Assembly (NCBI GenBank): GCA_014874475.1
Contig: JADBJJ010000017.1
Coordinates: 1 to 64,000 of the forward strand
Source of the DNA: Chloroflexota bacterium
GTDB lineage: Bacteria > Chloroflexota > Anaerolineae > B4-G1 > DUEL01
Direction of reading: 5' to 3'
DNA length: 64,000 nt
Position numbers and translations under genes: made by a program. Positions 1 to 8,069 of the stretch are shown piece after piece; the stretch's first letter is position 1; each line of letters starts with the position of its first letter. The notes beneath the pieces are model-generated. The model was not told where the DNA came from, made no database searches, and worked only from the letters and a program-made list of their open reading frames with translations.

Positions 1-1
1 G

Positions 2-61
2 GAATGGCGCTTTACTTCTGCGGAGGCGCGGGACTGGCTGAAGCGCCTATACCGTCAATAA
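2..61 (+). mobile_element. 3' end of an IS630-type transposase (cut by window edge)
   Basis: Frame 2 reads EWRFTSAEARDWLKRLYRQ and then a stop. This resembles the usual C-terminus of IS630-family DDE transposases (W-x-F-T-x-x-D/E-A-R followed by L-K-x-L-Y). Only the last 19 codons are inside the window, so the family call rests on this short motif alone. The element lies at the edge of the Rhs array and may have removed the Rhs unit that once preceded the next gene. Confidence 0.5.
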
Positions 62-110
62 TCATTGTGGTCAAGTAGTAGAAGCGTTATCACACGGAAA
101 GGAGCGGAGT

Positions 111-548
111 ATGTATTTTCCAGACTTATCACCATATCCAATTACAAAGGAATATCAAACTTTGGGCACGTTATGTGTCGGATGGCTAACGAAAGAAGTG
201 CCCTATCCTCGGTGTTTGACTTCAGAGGAGTTCCAGGCCCGCCTCTTTGCCTTTTGCCTGAGACCTGTCTTTCAGATGAGGGGATTTCACAGGTGTGAAT
301 TTTGTTCTCCTCCCCCTTCATTTATGATTTGTGTAAAGCGCGGCAACCAGGAGGTATGGTTAGGCTCTGCCGAGATGCGGGTCTTTTACCAGAATCGGGT
401 CTATGCGGCCCCGAATTTGATCTACCACTATGTAACCGAGCATCAATACTGCCCGCCCGAAGAATTTATTGAAGCAGTACTTAAAGGGCCATTGCCCGGT
501 TCGCCTGAATACGAGACTTTCCTCAAAAGATGGGAGCAAGTTAGGTAG
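111..548 (+). CDS. Small DUF7919-like protein, possible immunity protein of a lost Rhs tip
   Basis: The product is 145 aa. The start is ATG 111 with AAGGAG seven bases upstream. The N-terminus (MYFPDLSPY, then VGWL about 25 residues later) and a central HRCEFC zinc-type motif near residue 61 resemble a family of small proteins often seen beside polymorphic-toxin genes. I recall these as DUF7919-like, but the assignment is from memory. There is no signal peptide or membrane segment. The gene sits between a transposase end and an eroded Rhs core, as an immunity gene left behind after loss of its toxin tip would. The function is unproven, and an unrelated hypothetical protein remains possible. 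Confidence 0.55.
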   Translation: MYFPDLSPYPITKEYQTLGTLCVGWLTKEVPYPRCLTSEEFQARLFAFCLRPVFQMRGFHRCEFCSPPPSFMICVKRGNQEVWLGSAEMRVFYQNRVYAAPNLIYHYVTEHQYCPPEEFIEAVLKGPLPGSPEYETFLKRWEQVR

Positions 549-704
549 TCTCCCTCTGGGGTGTTGCTGGAGGCCCAGCAGTTGGAAGCTGCGGGCAACA
601 TCTGCGAAGTCGCCCTACGGCGACTGGATTAGTGTGGAGGCATTCGCAAGAGCTGCCACGACTTCCAGTCGCCAGGTAGCAGCAGCAACACTCAGCAGGG
701 AGAC
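548..704 (+). repeat. Fold-back (MITE-like) element with imperfect terminal inverted repeats
   Basis: The left arm at 548-572 begins GTCTCCCT and ends TGTTGCTG. The right arm ends at 704 as AGGGAGAC, preceded by CAGCAACAC. The two arms pair over about 22 of 25 positions. An inner perfect hairpin, AGTCGCC / GGCGACT, lies near 608-625. No convincing ORF is present. The left arm starts at the last base of the stop codon of the preceding gene. A short ACCACC / GGTGGT hairpin follows at about 703-724. Confidence 0.5.
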
Positions 705-768
705 CACCCAAGTTTATGGTGGTCCTATATGACTGCCGCGCCCACTTCTAGCACATAGTACTGAGCCA

Positions 769-927
769 CTTCATCAGCGCCGATCCCATCATTCTGCCGG
801 GCGTGCAGAGCTTGAACCGATACGCGTTACGTTAACAACAACCCATTACTGTACACCGATCCCAGTGGCCACCGGATGGAGACGGCTGGCAGGACGAGAC
901 GGTCATCAGCTCAACCTATACCGCCGA
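769..927 (+). pseudogene. Decayed Rhs core remnant
   Basis: Translation gives FISADPI, LNRYA and, after a one-base frameshift, YVNNNPLLYTDPSGH. This is the end of an Rhs core like those at about 2930-3015 and 5130-5222. A further frame change near 880 leads into the reading frame of the large Rhs gene at 929 (D-G-W-Q-D-E-T-V-I-S-S). It is a fossil copy of the repeated core, fused by deletion to the next unit. Confidence 0.7.
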
Positions 928-928
928 C

Positions 929-3739
929 GTGAGCGTGTGGGTGGAAGGCACGGCCGAGCCGGGGGCGTTCATCACGCTGCTGGACGGCGGTATCTTCACC
1001 GTCACGCTGGAGAACCCCACCGGCGCCGATGGCCGCTGGGCGGGGGAGTACCTCCTCCACGGCGGGGTCAACCGCATCGTCGCCGTCGCCCACGACACCA
1101 CCGGCATCCCCAGCCCGCCCTCCAACTATGTGCGGGTCACCCACTTTGTGCACCCGCCGCTCTACGGCATAGGGACCGACCCGGCGACGGTGGCCGCCGG
1201 TGACACAACCCGCCTGTGGGCGCACGTGCGCGGCCACTGGCCGATGGAGGGTGCGGCGACCACGGCGGCCTGGGCCTTCCCGCCGGTCGGGGAACCGCTC
1301 TCGCTGACCCACCGCACGGCGATTTCCGCCGGCCAACTCTGGCTCTGGGACAACCCCTGGGCGGTGCCTGCCGGCCTGCCCTCGCAGGATGCGGTGGTCT
1401 ACTTGGAGGCGGTGGATGGGGACAACCTGACCGGCTGGGGAGAGGTGGGGCTGGCGATCCGCAATGCGCCGCCTGCGCCCCAGATTACCGGCCCGGCGGA
1501 GACCTATCTCACCGATGCCCGTTTCTCCGTCTGGGGCATCGTGCGCAGCGCCGAGGCGCTGACGGTGAGCGTGCGGGAGGGTGCGGATGAGCGGGGGCGG
1601 GCCCGCTCCGTTGGCTGGGACCCCACCGTGGGGGTCAACTGGCAGGCGGTGGTGACGCTGAGCGGCGAGGGGGCGCACACGCTGTGGGCGCAGGCGAGCA
1701 GCGACTTTGGGCTGGTTTCAGCGCCGGGGCCTGCGCGGACCTTCATCCTGGACCTCCATCCGCCGACGGTGACGCTGGGGGCGCTGCCGCCGTACACCAA
1801 TGCGCTGGACCTGAACCTGCGCTGGGCGGGGGATGACGGCGCCGGAAGCGGCATTGTCGGCTACGGGGTAGAGCATCGCTATGGTGGGGGAGAGTGGGGC
1901 GAGTGGGCCTCCGGCGGGGCGGAATACACGGCGGCCCTCTACCCGCTGCACCAGGAGGGGGTGTATGGCCTGCGGGTGCGGGCGGTGGACCGCGTCGGGC
2001 GGGTGGGGTATTCGGCAGCGCAGAGTGTGGTGGCCGACCGGACCCCGCCGACGCTGACACTTGCGCTCACCGAGAACAGCCCCTACGCCCACGTCGCCGG
2101 CCAGACGGCCTACTACGGTGTGGGCAGCGGCGGTTTCACCGTCACGGCGACGCTGGCCGACGGGACGGCGGGGCTGGCGGAGGTCGTGTTCCCGGACGCC
2201 ACCACTTCCGGTGCGGCATACGGGCTGAACGGCGCGGCGAGCGCCGCCGTCAGCCACGCCTACACCTTCACGGCGGCCTCTACCTTCAGCGGCGCCGTGC
2301 CCGTCACCGTCACCGACCGGGCGACCAATGTCACCGTGCGGAGGTTCACCGTGGAGCGGGATGCGACCGCGCCGCAGGTGTGGCTGGATGCGCCGACCCG
2401 CGTCTACACCGCTCCCTTCACCGTCACCTGGGGCGCAAGCGACGCGCAAGCGGGCGTGGCGTGGTACGACCTGGACGTGAGCGTGGATGGCGGCTCGTGG
2501 CAGCGGGTGCTCACCCAGACCACGGCCACTGCCCATACCATTGGCCAATCGGCCAACTACTTCTTCTTCCGGCTCACCGCCACCGACCACGTCTCCAACA
2601 GCGCCGTCGTCACCGCCGTCGCCTTTGTCCCTGCGGTCACCAAGTATTACCATCACGGCGGCGCGCGGGTTGCGATGCGGGCGGGTGGTGTGGTATACTA
2701 CCTGCACGCTGACCATTTGGGGAGCACCTCTTTAACAACCGATGCCGGGGGCAACCGAATAGCCGAAATGCGCTACCTGCCCTATGGCGGGACGCGCTAC
2801 GAGTGGGGCCACATCCCCACCGACCGCCGCTACACCGGCCAGCGCTGGGAACCATCCCTGGGCCTCTACGACTACCGCGCCCGCTACTACCATCCGGGGG
2901 TGGGGAGGTTCATCAGTGCGGATACAATTGTGCCAGAGCCGGGAAATCCGCAGGACCTGAACCGGTATGCGTATGTGCGCAACAACCCACTGAAATACAC
3001 TGATCCCAGCGGGCATATACTGGGCCTCGGCGATGGAGGAAGACGTAAGCGGGAGCCACCGCCACCACTGTCTCGGGAACGAGGAGGACGTAGGCAGGAG
3101 CCACCGCCACCACTGCCTCGGGAACCCGGAAGATCAGTACCTGATTCGTGGAAACAGGTTGAGAAGATTCTCGGTATCGCAGCTACCTGTGACATAGTAG
3201 CCGCGGCAGCCAGCATAAATGGTCTGATATTGGAGGGAGCGGGATTCATAGCAGGTGTTATAGGTGAACCCAGTCCAGGTGGAGGAGAAGCGGTTAGTTT
3301 CGGGAGTGCAGTGCTGGCGTACTATACGGTGATTAATCCTATTGAGAACAGGATCAGCAGTTGGGGTGCAATGTTCGCTGCGGCTGGTGATTATTTTGGT
3401 GGAAGGACGTACTTTGACCGGAAGAACAGCGAACTTGTGATCGGCCAAGACACAATAGTCAGTTATGGTGTACTGGCACTTGGAAATCAGGGGATTCTAT
3501 CTCTTGAAGGGGTAGGTGATACTCTTGTGAACGCGGGACTGGTGGCCTATGATATGGGCAGATTGGGCGAAAGGATACCCACGGTAGCCGAGAACCGCGT
3601 GGGGTTTAGCGTAGATAGAGGGGGATTCTATGTGGATTTGGTTGTCTATGGTGCTTTAGCTGAACGGTGGGGAAGAAAGCCAGGCGACCGATACCAACTG
3701 ATTTTGAATCTGTCTGCTGAGCAAGGATGGGTACCATGA
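929..3739 (+). CDS. Rhs/YD-repeat-type protein, unit A (5'-truncated), unknown C-terminal tip
   Basis: The ORF codes for 936 aa; GTG 929 is only the first possible start, has no Shine-Dalgarno sequence, and the frame runs in from the remnant upstream. Residues 1 to about 570 look like Ig-like beta-sandwich repeats, rich in T/V and D-x-T-x-P. Residues about 575-695 form the Rhs core (KYYHHGGARV, YLHADHLGS, YTGQRW, ARYYHPGVGRFISAD, YTDPSGH). In Rhs proteins this core encloses and autocleaves before a variable toxin tip. The tip, residues about 697-936, begins with a duplicated Pro/Arg-rich linker, then has Gly/Ala-rich hydrophobic stretches and clearly lower GC. I do not recognise its activity. 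Three small membrane-protein genes follow directly. Lack of a signal peptide and start region suggests a displaced cassette rather than an intact gene. Confidence 0.8.
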   Translation: MSVWVEGTAEPGAFITLLDGGIFTVTLENPTGADGRWAGEYLLHGGVNRIVAVAHDTTGIPSPPSNYVRVTHFVHPPLYGIGTDPATVAAGDTTRLWAHVRGHWPMEGAATTAAWAFPPVGEPLSLTHRTAISAGQLWLWDNPWAVPAGLPSQDAVVYLEAVDGDNLTGWGEVGLAIRNAPPAPQITGPAETYLTDARFSVWGIVRSAEALTVSVREGADERGRARSVGWDPTVGVNWQAVVTLSGEGAHTLWAQASSDFGLVSAPGPARTFILDLHPPTVTLGALPPYTNALDLNLRWAGDDGAGSGIVGYGVEHRYGGGEWGEWASGGAEYTAALYPLHQEGVYGLRVRAVDRVGRVGYSAAQSVVADRTPPTLTLALTENSPYAHVAGQTAYYGVGSGGFTVTATLADGTAGLAEVVFPDATTSGAAYGLNGAASAAVSHAYTFTAASTFSGAVPVTVTDRATNVTVRRFTVERDATAPQVWLDAPTRVYTAPFTVTWGASDAQAGVAWYDLDVSVDGGSWQRVLTQTTATAHTIGQSANYFFFRLTATDHVSNSAVVTAVAFVPAVTKYYHHGGARVAMRAGGVVYYLHADHLGSTSLTTDAGGNRIAEMRYLPYGGTRYEWGHIPTDRRYTGQRWEPSLGLYDYRARYYHPGVGRFISADTIVPEPGNPQDLNRYAYVRNNPLKYTDPSGHILGLGDGGRRKREPPPPLSRERGGRRQEPPPPLPREPGRSVPDSWKQVEKILGIAATCDIVAAAASINGLILEGAGFIAGVIGEPSPGGGEAVSFGSAVLAYYTVINPIENRISSWGAMFAAAGDYFGGRTYFDRKNSELVIGQDTIVSYGVLALGNQGILSLEGVGDTLVNAGLVAYDMGRLGERIPTVAENRVGFSVDRGGFYVDLVVYGALAERWGRKPGDRYQLILNLSAEQGWVP
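2363..3015 (+). repeat. Rhs core direct repeat, copy 1
   Basis: About 650 bp that recurs, full length or partial, at 4558-5222, 6350-6608 and 7755-8069. Identity is high through the HADHLGS, TGQR and ARYYHPGVGRF segments. It ends at the Y-T-D-P-S/T-G-H boundary, after which the copies are unrelated. Confidence 0.85.
3042..3131 (+). repeat. Tandem 2 x 45-bp repeat encoding a Pro/Arg-rich linker
   Basis: Two adjacent near-identical 45-bp copies, starting at 3042 and 3087, encode R-K/R-x-E-PPPPL-x-RE in frame. They sit just after the Rhs core end and form the linker between core and tip of unit A. Confidence 0.8.
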
Positions 3740-3771
3740 TAAAGTCTTTACGAGGATGGGAGGGGGTGTAA

Positions 3772-3903
3772 ATGGTGGACAGTAGGCTCTTTGCAACCTT
3801 GCTATTGGCGGTTGTCTTCCTTGCCACCCAGTGCATCAGGGATTACATTGGATTCCAGTTCTGGCTGCGTAACCTCTTAAACTATTTCGAACTGCCCGGC
3901 TGA
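3772..3903 (+). CDS. Small membrane protein (43 aa) after Rhs tip A
   Basis: ATG 3772 is preceded by a purine-rich GGGAGGGGG and ends at TGA 3901. The product is MVDSRLFATLLLAVVFLATQ and then a polar, aromatic tail (C-I-R-D-Y-I-G-F-Q-F-W). Residues 6-20 form one membrane segment, or possibly a lipoprotein-like signal with Cys at 21. Position straight after the Rhs tip suggests an immunity or accessory role, which is inference only. No family is recognised. Confidence 0.45.
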   Translation: MVDSRLFATLLLAVVFLATQCIRDYIGFQFWLRNLLNYFELPG

Positions 3904-3963
3904 CTAAAAAGGTTGCACCGTGATCTTCGCTTTGGTTGGCGGGTAGTAGTGCTAAGAGGAGTA

Positions 3964-4170
3964 TTGACGTCCCTATCCTGGATGAGTGCAAGCCTAATTC
4001 TGTTGATCTGGGTGCCTTTCTGGAACCTGTTGCCAGTGTGCATAGGAGCAAGCTTGGCGATAGGCTTGTACAACATCGTAGGGGATGTTTTTCACCTGCG
4101 AAGGTGCCGGCGCTATCGTTCACGAGCTCAAAATTGGGAAGCGCCAAATAGAACTGGCGGAGGCGCGTGA
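3964..4170 (+). CDS. Small two-helix membrane protein after Rhs tip A
   Basis: TTG 3964 has AGAGGAG two bases upstream; an in-frame TTG at 3913 lacks a ribosome site. The product is 68 aa with hydrophobic segments at about 8-22 and 26-42, then a basic tail. Its TGA at 4168-4170 overlaps the ATG of the next gene, suggesting translational coupling. The product is unrecognised; a candidate membrane immunity protein by context. Confidence 0.4.
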   Translation: MTSLSWMSASLILLIWVPFWNLLPVCIGASLAIGLYNIVGDVFHLRRCRRYRSRAQNWEAPNRTGGGA

Positions 4171-4511
4171 TGACCGTAGTGACATGGTTCGCTCTAGTGA
4201 CTTTGATACTCGCTCTTGTCTCGGTTGTCGGTGGTGCAGCCGGTACAATCATGAGCCTCCACTTGTATAGGGACCCGACCCAGCACAGGTTCTTGACGCG
4301 CCCCCGCACAGGGTTCATTCTTAGCCTGTTAACGGGAGTTCTTCTCGGGATATCAGAGATGCTATTCCTGGGATTTCTGTGGTGGCTTGGCCTCTATACT
4401 TTCTCGACAGTTCTTGCCGCGTCCATTGCCACAGCGATATTTGCGGCTATTGGAACGTATGGAGGTTGGACGATTGGCGTTAAGAAGTTTAAGAGGCGAA
4501 TAGACGGCTGA
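4170..4511 (+). CDS. Small multi-span membrane protein after Rhs tip A
   Basis: ATG 4170 overlaps the preceding stop codon; GTG 4167 is also in frame. The product is about 113 aa with three predicted membrane helices at roughly 5-27, 48-68 and 73-98, and a basic C-terminus (KKFKRRIDG). It is the third small membrane gene in a row behind Rhs unit A, and the next Rhs core begins about 40 bp later. Function is unknown. The same arrangement of tip then short membrane protein recurs after units B and C, which supports a toxin-antidote reading. Confidence 0.55.
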   Translation: MTVVTWFALVTLILALVSVVGGAAGTIMSLHLYRDPTQHRFLTRPRTGFILSLLTGVLLGISEMLFLGFLWWLGLYTFSTVLAASIATAIFAAIGTYGGWTIGVKKFKRRIDG

Positions 4512-4547
4512 ACCTACAGTCTTTCGCGCATCTCGCATTCCGCCATT

Positions 4548-5933
4548 GTGCAAAATGCCACCCCGCCGCGGGTATGGCTGAACGTACCGTGGCGGGCCTA
4601 CACCACCCCCTTCACCGTCACCTGGGGTGCGGGCGATGACCAATCCGGCGTAGCCTACTATGATCTCGACGTGAGCGTGGATGGCGGCTCGTGGCAGCGG
4701 GTGCTCACCCGGACCACGGCCACTGCCCATACCATTGGCCAATCGGCCAACTACTTCTTCTTCCGGCTCACTGCCACCGACCACGTCTCCAACAGCGCTG
4801 TGGTCACCACCGCCGCCTTCGTCCCCGCGGTCACCAAGTATTACCATCACGGCGGTGCGCGGGTTGCGCTGCGCACTACCGGCACGGGCGGGAGCGTGGT
4901 ATACTACCTGCACGCCGACCATCTCGGCTCCGCCACACTGAGCACCGATGGTGGCGGGCAGGTGGTGGCGCGGCAGTTCTATCACCCCTACGGCACCGTG
5001 CGCCACCGCCAGGGCACCTTCCCAACCGATATCGGCTTCACCGGCCAGCGTGCGGATGAGAGCACCGGCCTGATGTACTACCGCGCCCGCTACTACCATC
5101 CGGGGGTGGGGCGGTTCGTGAGCGCGGATACGATTGTGCCCGAGCCGGGGAATCCGCAGAGCCTCAACAGGTTCGCGTATGTGCTGGGGAATCCGCTCAG
5201 GTATACGGATCCGACAGGGCATTTCAGCGATGCTCAGCTCAAGAAATGGTTCGGAGATAGCTGGCGTACTCTGTTTAGCGAGACTTGGCAACGTATTCTA
5301 CTCTTGGCAGAATTTGGCGATGCAGTAGTATATGGCAGTGGTGAATATGCGTACTTTTTTATCGTCGCTGGATCTGAGGGCGAGTTGGTGGCATGGAACA
5401 TAAACCCCTCTCTTTCCCTCAATCTGGGTGAAGTCCAGTTGAGGGATATTTATGAGCATGTTAACACAGATAGCATTGCCCTCTTTCGCTCGAAATACGC
5501 TAATCCAGGAGGCGGACCTAGCAGTGATTATGAGTGGGATAGCTATTTTTGCGTTCCCTATGTGTACAGCGATATTCAGGATGGTCCCACTGCTCCCTAC
5601 CGATACAGATACATTGGTGGTGATACAGGCTATGGGCTGGACAAAAACTTTCCACCTCGCTGGAATCTAGGGCCACCTGGGGTATCCAGTCTGGGCTATT
5701 ATGTTGAAGTCAGGCATAAGCTGGCGGGATTTGAGTGGCCGTCAGTTCCCGGTCTTATTGGTGGAATATTAGGGCTGGCTAGCGGGGGTTGGAGCAGGAT
5801 AGTGGGATTAGCTGTCTTTCTTTGGGATTTGCAAACCTACGACACCTCGTATAGGGTGGTCCCTTCCACTCCTACTGTTCGACCAATACCGACACCTGGC
5901 CCTGTTTCTACCCCGGCAGGTAATGGGAGATAG
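4548..5933 (+). CDS. Rhs core fragment with unknown tip, unit B
   Basis: The ORF codes for 461 aa from GTG 4548, which has no Shine-Dalgarno sequence, so this is probably a silent orphan cassette. Residues 1-225 repeat the Ig-like end and core of unit A (VDGGSWQRVLT, KYYHHGGARVALR, YLHADHLGSATLSTD, ADESTGLMYYRARYYHPG, YTDPTGH). Residues 226-461 are a distinct AT-richer tip. It is rich in Trp, Tyr and Gly, has a hydrophobic segment near 405-425 (VPGLIGGILGLASGG) and a Pro/Thr end. No known toxin motif was recognised. A small membrane protein starts three bases after its stop. In known Rhs systems such orphans can replace the tip of an upstream full gene by recombination through the core. Confidence 0.75.
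   Translation: MQNATPPRVWLNVPWRAYTTPFTVTWGAGDDQSGVAYYDLDVSVDGGSWQRVLTRTTATAHTIGQSANYFFFRLTATDHVSNSAVVTTAAFVPAVTKYYHHGGARVALRTTGTGGSVVYYLHADHLGSATLSTDGGGQVVARQFYHPYGTVRHRQGTFPTDIGFTGQRADESTGLMYYRARYYHPGVGRFVSADTIVPEPGNPQSLNRFAYVLGNPLRYTDPTGHFSDAQLKKWFGDSWRTLFSETWQRILLLAEFGDAVVYGSGEYAYFFIVAGSEGELVAWNINPSLSLNLGEVQLRDIYEHVNTDSIALFRSKYANPGGGPSSDYEWDSYFCVPYVYSDIQDGPTAPYRYRYIGGDTGYGLDKNFPPRWNLGPPGVSSLGYYVEVRHKLAGFEWPSVPGLIGGILGLASGGWSRIVGLAVFLWDLQTYDTSYRVVPSTPTVRPIPTPGPVSTPAGNGR
4558..5222 (+). repeat. Rhs core direct repeat, copy 2
   Basis: Homologous to 2363-3015. Similarity starts at the codons for P-x-V-W-L and ends at Y-T-D-P-T-G-H. It closely matches copy 4 in the TDGGGQVVARQ-type segment. 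Confidence 0.85.
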
Positions 5934-5936
5934 ACA

Positions 5937-6314
5937 ATGTTAAGGGGCCACGCATTAGATATAGCATGGGGTATCGTAGGCGTTTTGACAATACCCCCTC
6001 TGATCAAGTTGGTGCTGGATTTTAATGCTCGTCTGGATATCAATTGGCTGCCAATTTTAATCGCAGCAGGACTAGGAGTATGTGTTGGGCTGGTACCCAG
6101 CCTGTGGTTCATGCGCAAGTATCTTCCTGCGCAAAGGATTACACAGGTACGTGTTATACTCTGTTTGGCTGGGATCGTATTGCTCAAACTTTGGCCTGGA
6201 GATAAAAGCATCTCCGAGCTTTGGTTCTTTATCAGCGTACTTGTTTTGGCCATTGGACACTTTCAATTCCGGCGAAAGCGCACTGTGCGACCTTCGGCTG
6301 AGAGCCACGGTTGA
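5937..6314 (+). CDS. Four-helix small membrane protein after Rhs tip B, putative immunity protein
   Basis: The product is 125 aa, starting three bases after the stop of unit B (ATG 5937, GGGAG about 12 bases upstream), so it is probably translated with it. Four hydrophobic segments lie at about 8-24, 33-53, 68-83 and 90-108, with a basic Arg-Arg-Lys tail. The next Rhs core begins within 40 bp of its stop. No family is recognised. Position and membrane topology match the genes after tips A and C. Confidence 0.55.
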   Translation: MLRGHALDIAWGIVGVLTIPPLIKLVLDFNARLDINWLPILIAAGLGVCVGLVPSLWFMRKYLPAQRITQVRVILCLAGIVLLKLWPGDKSISELWFFISVLVLAIGHFQFRRKRTVRPSAESHG

Positions 6315-6349
6315 ACTGCTGAAGCCTGACCATAGCTCATGTCTCCCGC

Positions 6350-6608
6350 ACCACAGCGCAGCAGCGCTACCTGCCTTATGGCGGCGTGCGTCACAGCGAA
6401 GGCGCCTTCCCAACCGACATCGGCTTCACCGGCCAGCGGGCAGATGAGAGCACCGGCCTGATGTACTACCGCGCCCGCTACTACCATCCGGGGGTGGGGA
6501 GATTTATCAGTGCGGATACAATTGTGCCGGAGCCGGGGAATCCGCAGAGCCTGAACCGGTATGCGTATGTGCGGAACAACCCGTTGCGGTATACTGATCC
6601 GATCGGAT
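6350..6608 (+). repeat. Rhs core direct repeat, copy 3 (partial)
   Basis: Contains only the last third of the core, from R-Y-L-P-Y-G-G to Y-T-D-P-I-G-Y. It directly abuts the stop region of the preceding small membrane gene. Confidence 0.8.
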
Positions 6609-7306
6609 ACTATAGCGAAGAAGAGATTAAGCGCTCTTTCGGTGTGAAATCTTGGGGTGAAGTGCTGGCATACTTCCGGAAAGGTAGCGTATTGGAAGGT
6701 AGGTGGGGTTGGTTAGAGATATTGAGGCGAGCAAAAGACAACTACATGGTAACGGGGAGCAAATCCGTGCCAGTTGACAACCTGCCTAGCGAATACATTA
6801 GCGCGTGGCCAGGTGGATTCTTCAGCCGAAATGAGAGGGGAGAGATACTCGTCGGCGGCGAATCACACATTGAATTCGCACTGCGATACGAGGAGTATGT
6901 GCTTCGGAAATCTGGTTGGCCGGGCGAACTCGGTCTGTACCCCGAGTTCTACACACGTGCGGACTGGATTCACTTTCACCCCCACCTCCGCTTTGAGCCT
7001 GATTGGGAAGCAGCTAAGCGAGATTTAGCTAGCATAGGCCTGGATGTTGTTGGAGTAGCAGCAATAGCAACCAGCACTCCTGAGGGTACCGTAATAGGAG
7101 GCATAGCTATAGGATTTGGCATAGCGGTTGATCTTGGGAAATCCATAGAGGGACTCTTGCGACTCATAGCATATAAACATACGGGATCTTATACATCGCA
7201 TAATTTCCTCGATATGGTTGGAATTGTGCCGGTAATAGGAATATACTCTGATTGGGTAAGCTTTGGCAGCAATCTTACAGAAGTATACATTGAGGTGACA
7301 CCGTAG
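6386..7306 (+). CDS. Rhs core fragment with unknown tip, unit C
   Basis: Core homology starts near 6350 (QQRYLPYGG) and the ORF is open there; GTG 6386 is only the first formal start and has no ribosome site. Residues 1-74 are core (FPTDIGFTGQRADESTG, ARYYHPGVGRFISADT, NRYAYVRNNPLRYTDP). Residues 75-306 are a new tip with a YSEEEIKRSFG start, a possible polar enzymatic half, then a hydrophobic glycine-rich segment near 215-245 and an aromatic C-terminus. The tip differs from A and B and I cannot assign it. A small membrane protein follows after 77 bp. Confidence 0.7.
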   Translation: MRHSEGAFPTDIGFTGQRADESTGLMYYRARYYHPGVGRFISADTIVPEPGNPQSLNRYAYVRNNPLRYTDPIGYYSEEEIKRSFGVKSWGEVLAYFRKGSVLEGRWGWLEILRRAKDNYMVTGSKSVPVDNLPSEYISAWPGGFFSRNERGEILVGGESHIEFALRYEEYVLRKSGWPGELGLYPEFYTRADWIHFHPHLRFEPDWEAAKRDLASIGLDVVGVAAIATSTPEGTVIGGIAIGFGIAVDLGKSIEGLLRLIAYKHTGSYTSHNFLDMVGIVPVIGIYSDWVSFGSNLTEVYIEVTP

Positions 7307-7383
7307 GGACATCTTCAGCACGAAACACTCAAACGGGATACCGGGGCGCACAATCGAGTACCGAAAACGGGGAAAGGAAGGAT

Positions 7384-7665
7384 ATGATTATGGAATTCGA
7401 CTTTGACAGCGCTGCCTTTTGGTTTCTTGTAGGAGCACTCCCGGTAGCCCTCGTCGGTATAGTGTTGTACCGAAAGAGAGTGATAAACGCAGAGATTGTA
7501 GTACGTGTATTCAGCCCACTGGCTCTTATAGTAGGCAACGTAATCTTCATCTGGAAGGCAGCCCCCACCTTACACATTGGGCTGAAGTTACTTTTCGTGG
7601 TCTGTGCCACGCTGGCTGTGTTACCTTTCATAGCATTGGGTGAAATGCTTCGTAGGAGACGGTAG
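7384..7665 (+). CDS. Small membrane protein after Rhs tip C, putative immunity protein
   Basis: The product is 93 aa, with ATG 7384 (or ATG 7390) behind an AAGGAAGGAT ribosome site. Three hydrophobic segments lie at about 10-26, 37-57 and 65-85, ending in a basic RRRR tail. It lies between Rhs tip C and core copy 4, the same position as the membrane proteins after tips A and B. No family is recognised. Confidence 0.55.
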   Translation: MIMEFDFDSAAFWFLVGALPVALVGIVLYRKRVINAEIVVRVFSPLALIVGNVIFIWKAAPTLHIGLKLLFVVCATLAVLPFIALGEMLRRRR

Positions 7666-7754
7666 GCACAATGAGAGAGTTATGGTAACTATTCAGCTAC
7701 CTCCTACTTGCACACTTGCATACCTGCAAACTTGCCCACTTGCCCACTTTTACA

Positions 7755-8069
7755 CCTTCCGTCTGATCGCCACCGACCACGTCTCCAACGCTGCCGTTGT
7801 CACCGCCACCACCATTGTCCCCGCCGTCACCAAATACTACCACCACGGCGGGGCGCGGGTGGCGCTGCGCACTACCGTTGCGGGCGTGGGCGTGGTATAC
7901 TACCTGCACGGCGACCATCTCGGCTCCGCCACACTGAGCACCGATGGCAGCGGGCAGGTGGTGGCGCGGCAGCTGTACCACCCCTACGGCGTTGTGCGCC
8001 ACCGCCAGGGCACCTTCCCAACCGATATCGGCTTCACCGGCCAGCGTGCGGATAGCAGCACCGGCCTGA
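7755..8069 (+). pseudogene. Rhs core copy 4, truncated by an IS5-family insertion
   Basis: Reads FRLIATDHVSN, KYYHHGGARVALR, YLHGDHLGSATLSTD and FPTDIGFTGQRADSSTGL. Identity with copy 2 stops at 8069, where the expected MYYRARYYHPG is replaced by the IS end. No tip survives. Before the core is a low-complexity stretch of ACTTGC-like repeats (about 7704-7750) that joins it to the preceding gene. Confidence 0.8.
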
